A stretch of 64,000 nucleotides of DNA, taken from positions 124,001-188,000 of the forward strand of contig JARFIW010001363.1 of NCBI GenBank assembly GCA_036346225.1, in the 5' to 3' direction. The translations under genes were made by a program, and so were the position numbers. The stretch's first letter is position 1, and each line of letters opens with the position of its first letter. The stretch comes from Platerodrilus igneus. Its lineage: Eukaryota > Arthropoda > Insecta > Coleoptera > Lycidae. Below the pieces are notes generated by a model. The model was not told the origin of the DNA, did no database searches, and worked only from the letters and a program-made list of their open reading frames with translations. Below, one piece after another: positions 56,146 through 64,000 of this stretch.

Positions 56146-56955
56146 AAACTGTAAAAATTGTAAATATGAGCGAACAACAGAACATAGGATAGCTTAACAA
56201 AAAATTAGGATGAGAGAATTAAATAGGATATTAATAAATTAGGATATCATCATAAATTAGGATAGATTAGGGAATAGGTATTGTACATATTGTAAATATT
56301 AGAAAACAATAGAACATAAGATAGGTTAATAATAATTAGGACAGGTTTAGGATAAACAGGAGTAACATAGGTTGATAAAAGGGAGTGATTCATTGGATAT
56401 GGGAAAAGATGATGATCCTTATGAGAAATAAGAAAAGGTATAGATAAGTTGGGGATAGATGAATAGAAGGGGTTTATTAAAAACATGGAGAAATGTAGAT
56501 ACGTTATACAAATTAATAATAAATAGGAAAAGTATTGAATAGAGACAAGAGAAAAATAAAGATTTGAAGAAGAATTATATAAGTAGATATGAAAAATATG
56601 AAAATAGAAAAAGTTTATGTAAATAATAAAAGTATGGGTAGATAGGTAGTAAAATATTAGTAAAGCACAATAGGTAGTATGCAAGTAGAAAAAGTTTATG
56701 TAAATAGAAAAGTATGGATAGACAAGTAGCAAAATACTAATAGATTATAATAGAACAATATTAATAAAATTTAGGATGAATAGGTGTTTAGGTATAATAT
56801 AATTAAAATAGGAATAGGAATGTAAAAATAATGTTGGAGTTATGTACATAGTAGAACAAAATAAAAATAAATAATTTTGGACCAAAGTGAATTTGACCAC
56901 GTTGGGCGTCAAACACTAACATTTTTCAAATTTTTATTTTAATTTGAGGGATTAA
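56146..56955 (+). other. 3' noncoding region of element A with degenerate repeats and polypurine tract
   Basis: Purine-rich sequence with repeated TTAGGATAG-like and GTAAATA-like motifs. A unit of about 90 bp (AGAAAAAGTTTATGTAAAT) occurs at 56607 and 56687. The last bases before the LTR, ATTTGAGGGATTA (56942-56954), are a weak polypurine tract. The open frame on the opposite strand here (56250-56732) is a by-product of the T-rich complement. Confidence 0.6.
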
Positions 56956-58625
56956 TGCTCTAATTATAGGGTTAATTTAGGGGTAGGTTAAGTTATTGGG
57001 GTCGTAGAATAAACAAAAGAAACTCCCAAGTAACAAAAGCACATAATTACAGATATTAGAAAAGTAAATAGGTCATTATAAATATTATTAGTTGAAAGCA
57101 CACTGTATATAGCAGTACAAGCAATTAAAACACATATCCAAGAGTAGCTACGAGCAAAGATAAGAATTTAAAGATGTAACGAAACGCATTGAAATTAAAT
57201 CAGTGAAAAACCTGTATGAATTGGCTAGATAAATATTCAAAAAGTGCGTTAATATATCACCTTAAACGCACGCAAAAATTATGCATTATTTTAAAAGCGT
57301 ACGTGATCTAAAAGTATCACCTTTGTTCAAAAATCCAATTTAATTAACAAATAAACAAACACCAAATTTATTCCATTCAGATTAAAATAAGGCCAACAAC
57401 AAAGTACGTGATTTGTTGGACGAAAATTCCTGGGATTTCTGAATCAAATGTGAGGTATTATAATGAATTACGTGCCATTCTTAGCATAGCTTCATGCAAT
57501 TGCACTTCACAATTGGTAAAGTTTCCCATAATAACAAGAGATAAGACACTTGGTCTCACCCAGCACGTGAAGTCAACAAATCGCAAACAAAAAGAGCCGA
57601 TTCTATAAATATCATGACAACTGAATATCGAGTTAGTATACTTTAGAAAATAGGCAGTCAGTATACTTGAAAGTGCTAAATATTTACGTGAACAGTAAAT
57701 TAAATTAAAGTGAAAATTAAAGAGTGTGTAATTGTGCAAGCGAGCCGTACTTCTAAAGACGTAAGTAGATCAGATTTAGTGAAATTATACTATTTCCAAT
57801 AATAAATAAAACAGGGCTTTTAATTACCATCTTAATTACCATCTCAATTGTAATCTAAATCACCATCTTAATTACAATCTTAAATTGCAATCGAAATAAC
57901 GATTCTAATAAAGATCTTGTTACGATTTCTGTTAATTACGATTTTAAATACAATTTTGAATACGAGACTCTGGAGAATGCTACCTGTTCAAGCAATTTGA
58001 TAATTTCTGAAAATGGTAAATATTTTATTACGGAAATGAAAAACCTTTCATTGGAATAAACTCACCAATAACGATTTGGATACTAATTTGGTTGGATGTC
58101 GACTTCAATTCTGGGGAATGCAGAGCACCTACTGAACCCCTTCAGGTTAGGTATTTTGACATGATTTATTTCTAAAAACTGTTTTTATCTCAATAATAAT
58201 TCAAAGTGTAAGAGCCGACAAGTTGGGGTTTCTTGTATAAATTTATGAAAAGTAATAGACATCTTAAAACGTTTCAAAAGGTCTCTAAATGTAATAAAAA
58301 TCTCGTTTTGCTGGCTTGATTTTCTAAAAATCTGACAGATGTAAATAATTTAAAAAGGGAGAAGATATTTTAAAAGGTTGTAAATATTTAATCATTATAC
58401 TGTGTATTGTAGAATTGCTTTATTCAACTGAATCAGCTAGTCGAGGTAAAGAAAATTATAAATTAACATTTCTACAAGTGCTTGAGTAATAAAGGAATAA
58501 ATCACGACATAAAAATGACAAGCCCAAATCGTGGGGCTCGATTATCATAGCATAAATATGCTCGACCAAATCGTTGGGGCTAAATATCAGTATAATAACA
58601 AGGGGCTAACAGGTAAATATCATAG

Positions 58626-58630
<5 letters not shown>
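56956..58630 (+). repeat. 3' LTR of element A
   Basis: Direct repeat of 49741-51422, starting TGCTCTAATTATAG and ending ATCATAGTAATA in the (TA)n array. It retains TATAAATA (57604-57611), the GTAAGT donor (57761-57766) and PBS-like units at 58525 and 58568. Confidence 0.92.

Positions 58631-58659
<29 letters not shown>
58628..58659. repeat. (TA)n array joining element A (+) and element C (-)
   Basis: About 32 bp of TA. The left edge is the 3' end of A. The right edge TTGCGGCG, read on the minus strand, is the 3' end of the C LTR. The two elements are tail-to-tail, as with P2 and D. Confidence 0.92.
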
Positions 58660-58661
<2 letters not shown>

Positions 58662-60986
58662 CGGCGTTTCCTTGAAATCGAGCCCCTCGCTTGGGCTGTT
58701 ATAATTGTTGTGATGCTTGAGCTCTGGAATCATTCTCCACTGTTGGGCTGTCAAGAAGTGCTGCGTTGCTTGTTTGTAACGTCTCTACTTCATGCCCCAC
58801 AAATTGCATGCCATAACTGCTGTGTACTAACTCCTTTGAATCGGATCCCCACGGAACGGGTGCCAAAACTGTTACGTATCTTACCTTTGGAAGCTCTTCA
58901 AAATTTTTTAATGTAGTTACAAAATTTTCCACTTACCTAAAATTGAAACCCTACTACCTAGACTTACAATTTATACCATCTAACAACAATATCCTCTATA
59001 GAAGCTTTTCACTCGGACGCCAAAACCTCCAGCTTCCTCAGAGATATTCGCCACGGCTGCTCACTCGTTCCTTGAAAATCCTAACCTACTAAAAATAACG
59101 CTGACTGTCAAAAGTACATCAATATTTATTAACATTTCCTATTTGTTACGTATAAATTCAATTTATATCCCACATGTATTTTAAGCTCTAAATATTTTAT
59201 TACTTGTGGTAAATAATATCTTACTTTAAAAAAAATAAATTTTAAATTATACTACATCAATCCTGAAACAATATAACTGGGCTTATTTCCAACCTTTACT
59301 TTATACCCTAGGTTAAATACGAGCTCATAGTAAACCTCTTTTTATCTACGTGTTATCAACGGCACTGCAATTTCCTAAAACCTTTTTATCTTTTACAAAA
59401 ATTATAGTTTTCAGTTTCAAGTGATATCATCAAATTATTACATAAAATTTTTCATTAGGTCCTTTTTAAATTGACTCATCAATTAAAATGTTTTTATAAC
59501 ATAATAAATACACAAAATCACTAAATTGTCACCCAGAAAATCACCAACAAAAACAAACAAAAGTTTTATAAGTAGAGTTACCTGGATTTTTGTCTCAAGT
59601 GCTCTCTACATGAACACCATCTTCAGCATGATTCTCCCTTTCGACTGCACGTCCAAATACTGTCTCCGAGTTCTTTACATGGACATCATCTCCAGTATGA
59701 TCCTCTTTCTCGACTGCACGTTCAGATACTGTCTCCAGGTGGCCTCTCACCATCAGGAACACACCGTTTCTAATTAAATCCTTCCACACAAGTGCACGGT
59801 ACTACCATGCTCTCGTACACTTGCTGGTCCATCCATACATTTGCTTGGTACTCAGAGTACATACGCCGCATTCAAACACGCAATCCTAAAATTGCACTTA
59901 CCTGCTTTATAATTTTGATTATTTACAGCATGGCCAAAGATATTAGAGCACCCAACGGTTGGACACTTCCACAAACTATCCAATTATCCTTAAAAAATTC
60001 TACGTACACTTTCCTACCCGTCGTCAAAATCTAAGAAATTCTCGCTCGAAACAAGCTCGATACTCTGAAATCCTCATTAAAAATTTTACCCAGCGATGTC
60101 TTCCGCAAAACCCTGATAACTGTCGTTCTATTTCTAGCCTCCCCAATACGCCCTCTGTATACGCGTATATCTCTCGTTTCATTCCCACTTATAAATAAAA
60201 TTTACCGTCTTATTTTATCTTTAGACATTATTCTCCCGCTTATTCACAAGCGCTGTTTTACCTAACCCCCGCTATCGTCGTCTATCTTACTCTTGTTTAT
60301 TTAATGTTACAGTCGTGCTCTGTTAGTAAAATATCCCCAGATTTCTATCCCCTTACTGCTCGATTTATTCCGAAAACATAGCGCCTTTTCGTTCCTTTCA
60401 CTAGCTCCTAACTTACTTGTCTATCAAAGTTTTCAAAGTCAAACGTTTCACTAAACATCTGTTATGCTCCCTCCTTTATTAAAGCATGCAAACTATAGTC
60501 TTTTCTCTGTAAATCGATATTGTTTTCGTGCGTGTTATTTGCACCTGTGTTTTGTCCTTATTATATTTTTCCAGCTATTATTTGTTGACGAGATTTTATG
60601 TACGTTATCTGTTTACGACTATAAAGTTTTTAGAATTTATAACGCGTGCAACTCGAATAACCACTGCCGCTTTACATATTCTATAAACCTGAAAGCTTTT
60701 ATTATTTAGAATATTAAAACAATTCTTAGTTATGCTTACCGTAATTTACGTTTTACATGCATTTACGCAATTATGCGCCTCAAATTATGTTTTCTAACTT
60801 ATTAATAAATAATATTTACAATAGAATTCTATGCTATATTCAACTAACTCTAATATTTACTGGTAATTTGTCAAGTATCAACCGATTTTGTTCAAACATG
60901 GCTCAAACTTCGCGTGACCTATTTATACACTTTCTAATTTACAGTAAATAAAATTTAAGCTTGCTAATGCCCTTTTATGACATCTG
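58660..60986 (-). repeat. 3' LTR of element C
   Basis: About 2.33 kb, similar in length to D (2.29 kb). On the minus strand it starts near GATGTCATAAAAGGGCATTA, comparable to P1 TTGCTATGATAAAAGGGCAG, and ends GAAACGCCGCAA at the (TA)n array. Shared blocks are CGCCACGGCTGCTC at 59049 and the TTTACTTTATACCCTAGG block at 59305. PBS-like units occur near its 3' end at 58680-58860, the best of them complementary to GGATCCCCACGGAACGGGTG. Confidence 0.7.
60629..60877 (-). repeat. Segment of the 3' LTR of C duplicated at 63752-64000
   Basis: About 250 bp with high identity to 63752-64000, from TTAGAATTTATAACGCGTGC to CTAATATTTACTGGTAAT. It establishes that the right end of the window is inside the 5' LTR of the same element. 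Confidence 0.88.
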
Positions 60987-61350
60987 TATTTTCCCCTTGT
61001 TTTAATGCTAAGAACAACTTCAAAAAGTTTTCTTTGAATTCAAACATACCTTGTTCGTCACTAATTATCCCTATTCCTAACATCTATATCTTAATTCCTA
61101 ATTTCTAACACTATCCCATAATTAATTTCTAACTATGTACACTCATCATCCTAATATCATCCCCGCATCTAAATTACTATAACAAATACCTAATCTTACA
61201 TTATATCTAACATTTAACTAAATACCCTTACTATCCTAACTATCCTATATTTATCGTTTATCTAAATTATTAGAAACTATTATTCACACCTAACACTATA
61301 AAGATAACTAGCTTCTTAAATTATTTACACCTATCTGTTATTCCTATTAT
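60987..61350 (-). other. 3' noncoding region of element C
   Basis: On the minus strand it is purine-rich with TTAGGAT- and GATAGG-like repeats, similar in composition to the 3' noncoding region of A at 56146-56955. No coding signal. Confidence 0.5.
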
Positions 61351-62460
61351 CCTTTACATCTAACCCTTTTCTTAATCCTACAAGTCATTCTTCTTACATA
61401 TTTGACAAAGTGTAGCCTGGTCTTCTCATCTATCGCTATTACTATTGTACTACCTTCTTCCCAAAAAATAAACCTATCTTAAACATCTTAATACTTACTC
61501 AACTCTGTATTCAACTACGACAAACCATACGGTACTTTATTAAACTTATCAATTCTTCCCTCTATGGAAAACCTTATGCACCTTCTAGAACTTTTATGTA
61601 TTTTCTTCAACCAGAACTCTTTTCCTAACATAAAATTATCACACTGTAATTCGCCCCTTAACTTTTTCCAGAGTATGTCATCCCATAACATTTGCGTGAC
61701 TTGCTGTTGTACGAATTCCCTATATGCTGTGTGTATGAAATAATTTTTTGCATTACTTACTTCCAACTTCTCTATTCCCAAAATATGTTCATATTCTACT
61801 GCTGTGCTCGCTTCTACACTTACGAATCCTGAACGTCTATCTAACAAAGCCCGAACTTCTACTAACTTGTCCGCCGGACATTTTATTGTGTCGATTCCTC
61901 TAAACTCTTTACCATCTAACCCCATTATATTTATATTTAACTCCATGTCCTCTTTCGTGACATCATAGTACTCTCTCCAGGGCAATACCATGTCCGTAAT
62001 CCCGACTATCCTCCTTTCCATATCAATCACTAATCCTAACTTCATCATACAATCGACACCTAAAATACTTTTGACCTTCAGTCCAGGTACTATAACAAAT
62101 TCTTGCTTGCAGCTTAATGTTACTATTTCTACATTTAAAATCACAACGTTATTCACCACAGCAAACCTATTTTTATTTGGAGCTACCAAATGACTCCTCT
62201 TGATTGGCATAATCCTATCACAAACTTTATCCTTAATTTCGCTGACGAATTTCTCCGATATTCAACTCGCCTCTGCTCTTGAATCAAGCAATCCTCCTAA
62301 ATTACGATTACAAATTTTTACTTCTAATATTGGCAAACAAATTTTTCCTACAGTTTCTGGTTCTACCTCCTCTTCTATGTTTAAAAATTCTTGCGGATGT
62401 TCGTATTTACACATTTCAACTTCTAGTGGTTTGTCGTCACTTAAAAATCCTGCCTACTTC
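61350..62460 (-). pseudogene. Truncated pol of element C (protease, RT start, integrase scrap)
   Basis: The open frame 61515-62210 reads from inside the protease (FVIVPGLKVKSILGVDCMMK) through a linker (GFVSVEASTAVEYEHILGIE) into RT. Sequence between the linker and the RT fingers is partly lost. It ends RFSIEGRIDKFNKVPYGLS and then a stop. Upstream, the protease active-site region near 62275 reads LLDSRAEAS, then a stop, then ISEKFVSEI, so D-T-G is replaced by D-S-R. Downstream, in frame with GLS, comes FVKYVRRMTCRIKKRVRCKG, an integrase C-terminal piece (about 61330-61400). YVDD, RNase H and the integrase core are absent. Confidence 0.82.
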
Positions 62461-62493
62461 TACTTTCATTGCTGGGTCCTGGTTGTCCCTCAA

Positions 62494-63730
62494 CTACCTC
62501 TGCATATATCCGCCGTGCCGCCTTCGTAATACTCCTATTTTAGTGTTCCTAACACTTGTATTCGCGTTGGCCCTACTCATCTCCGGTAAGCTGTTTTGTC
62601 TCTGCACCCCGGGTCTTGGTGTTGGACCTCTGGTGCCACTGCTGCCTTCCTGAAATGCGCCCCTGGATTCCCAATTATTCCTAAAGTTCCTACCAAAATT
62701 GTTTCCCCGTCTTTGAAAATTACGCCTCCTATTTTCGAATCTCACAAGGTTGACATTTCTTTCCCTAGCTTCTCTAGGTCTAACAGCGCTGACGTAGTCG
62801 TACCTTTAAAGGTATTCTAAAAAAGCCTCTCTTTCGACGATGTTCTGCAATGTCACGTGTTGCCTCACCTCAACTTCAAAGTGTCTTGACAGATGCTTGA
62901 TTACCTGCCTGTCCGTTAAAGGTGGACTCAACTGTTTCGCAACAATATATTTGCGCATTGCATACTGCTTCCTTGATCCAGCAAATTCGCCTTTATATTT
63001 CCCCGTAATAAGGTCATCTCGCACCTGATCTTGTTTATGATCACTGCAGTAGTGTTTCAAAAATTTCTCTTCAAAACTATTGTACGACTCTATATCCTGC
63101 CTTACTAAATTGTGCCAGGCTTCAGCATTGTCCTTTACTAGAGATTTGATGATATTATGCTTAGCCTGCTCATTAAAAAAATTACACACTAAATTTCTGA
63201 TACTATTTATAAATATTTGGGGACTGATCCGATTATCCCCATAAAATTTCATCTGTTGTTCCAACGAAATGTTTCCAGAAAAAAACCTCGGACCATCCCC
63301 CGTTAAAGCCGTCATATTATGCTTAATTTCGCTAACCTCTTTCTCTACTCGTCCTAATTGGTCCCTACAAGAATCAGTCTCTTCTCTCATTTTTATATTG
63401 ATTTCCTACTCACAGAAATCCTCACTTCGGACTTCAATTGTCCAAATTCCTGTCTTAAATCAACTATATTTTTTTATTTCTGCAAATTCGAATATCTACT
63501 TCCCTCATTTTTACGTAAAGATTATTTTTAAATTCTGAAAATTCCCTTGTCGATTTGTCAATTTTCTCCCCTATGTATTGGCTCAATTGTTCAAATTGTT
63601 TGTTAAAGTCTTGGCTCATTTGCTCAAATATTCTGTTAGAGTCCTCTCTGACTCCACTCAATGTTTCGTTCATTTGGTCGAACTTCCTATTTGATTCTTC
63701 ATTCATTCGCTCTAACATTCTTAAAATCAT
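62494..63730 (-). pseudogene. Gag of element C
   Basis: On the minus strand, a coiled-coil N-terminus (63464-63730, starting MILRMLERMNEESNRKFDQM) is followed by a frame break, then 62806-63390. That segment has the gag core: EQQMKFYGDNRISPQIFINS, KDNAEAWHNLV, FEEKFLKHYCSDHKQDQVRD and ITGKYKGEFAGSRKQYAMRK. A stop codon at about 62806 corresponds to a Gln codon in B (EYLQRY). The same frame continues into an Arg/Asn/Gly-rich basic domain (62494-62745; NRRRNFQRRGNNFGRNFRNN) without a zinc knuckle. Better preserved than its own pol, which suits a gag-retaining non-autonomous element. Confidence 0.85.
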
Positions 63731-63751
63731 TTCATTTCCAGTCTCCCCCGA

Positions 63752-64000
63752 CTCTGTTCTTAGAATTTACAACACGTGCAACTCGAATAACTACCGCCGC
63801 TTTAAATATGCTATAAACCTAAGAGCTTTTATTATTTAGAATATTAAAACAATTCTTTATTTTGCTTACCGTAATCTACGTTTTACATTCATTTACGCAA
63901 CTATGCGCTTTAAATTATGTTTCCTTATTAATAACTTATTAATAATATTTACAATAGAATTTTATGCCATATTTAACTAACTCTAATATTTACTGGTAAT
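63752..64000 (-). repeat. Partial 5' LTR of element C (truncated by window end)
   Basis: Matches 60629-60877 and stops abruptly at 63752, where gag leader sequence begins (GTCTCCCCCGACTCTG). The bulk of the LTR and its PBS are therefore deleted between this point and gag. Confidence 0.85.

Larger units (their letters stand above)
49741..58630 (+). mobile_element. Complete Ty3/gypsy element A (LTR-gag-pol-LTR)
   Basis: 8.9 kb with direct LTRs of 1,682 and 1,675 bp, roughly 95 percent identical by eye. A PBS-like site follows the 5' LTR, then gag, protease, RT, RNase H and integrase in gypsy order. There is no env; about 800 bp of noncoding sequence precedes the 3' LTR. It is embedded in (TA)n on both sides, so no unique target duplication can be defined. 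Coding regions have only a handful of frameshifts and stops, making this the least decayed element here. Confidence 0.93.
58660..64000 (-). mobile_element. Gypsy derivative C with internal pol deletion (continues past window)
   Basis: Minus strand: partial 5' LTR (63752-64000 and beyond), gag (62494-63730), altered protease, RT N-terminal part, an integrase C-terminal scrap, noncoding region, 3' LTR (58660-60986). The RT-to-integrase deletion matches B. About 2 kb of the 5' LTR and leader is missing between 63752 and gag, since 63752-64000 matches a piece near the start of the LTR. Confidence 0.82.

Noticed and set aside
56250..56732. 160-codon minus-strand frame rich in Tyr, Phe, Ile and Ser
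   Set aside because: Complement of the purine-rich 3' noncoding region of element A. The apparent hydrophobicity follows from base composition.

Overview
The window is a repeat-dense, AT-rich stretch of a eukaryotic nuclear genome, very probably an insect. The evidence is two Ty3/gypsy elements with remnants of an insect F-type envelope gene (errantivirus type), a piggyBac transposon, RTE-type LINEs, a Penelope-like element, tRNA-derived SINEs, and LTR promoters with TATA boxes and an arthropod TCAGT initiator. I found no convincing host gene. Almost everything recognisable is a transposable element, and nearly every coding region is broken, so the window is heterochromatin-like or intergenic.

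Layout. 1-3776: no recognisable gene, then a (TA)n array, a solo LTR (copy P1), a long hairpin and another (TA)n array. 6445-16501: a full-length minus-strand errantivirus-like element (F) with a 4-bp target duplication. It carries a nested piggyBac in gag and a second unidentified 1-kb insertion in the protease. 17314-17933: two tandem tRNA-SINEs. 19080-22361: a plus-strand RTE LINE. 22362-24170: a PBS and gag-like remnant. 24257-24476: another SINE. 24600-29160: minus-strand gypsy derivative B. 29496-33677: (TA)n, LTR copy P2 (+), (TA)n, LTR copy D (-), (TA)n. 33950-34945: a Penelope-like fragment. 36440-39857: minus-strand errantivirus fragment E with a long integrase ORF and an envelope region. 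39857-40520: a nest of inverted and direct short repeats. 40649-42575: a triplicated unit with an unidentified ORF. 43314-45790: two minus-strand RTE fragments, with a 70-bp minisatellite between them. 46090-46830: an LTR with leader (G). 46850-49698: diverged LTR pieces (H). 49741-58630: complete plus-strand gypsy element A. 58660-64000: minus-strand gypsy derivative C, running off the window.

The most striking pattern is a superfamily of long LTR elements (A, P1, P2, D, C and probably H) whose ends lie directly in (TA)n arrays. Several are joined head-to-tail or tail-to-tail through the array. Their LTRs share near-palindromic ends, a central TATA box, a GTAAG-type splice donor, and a run of sequences near the 3' end that resemble their own tRNA-Lys-type primer binding site. 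Two members (B and C) keep gag but share one internal pol deletion, from the reverse transcriptase FGLS motif to the integrase C-terminus, and a lost protease DTG. They look like a non-autonomous lineage that could have been mobilised by an A-like element.

All calls come from reading the sequence and its translations. No alignment or database search was run.
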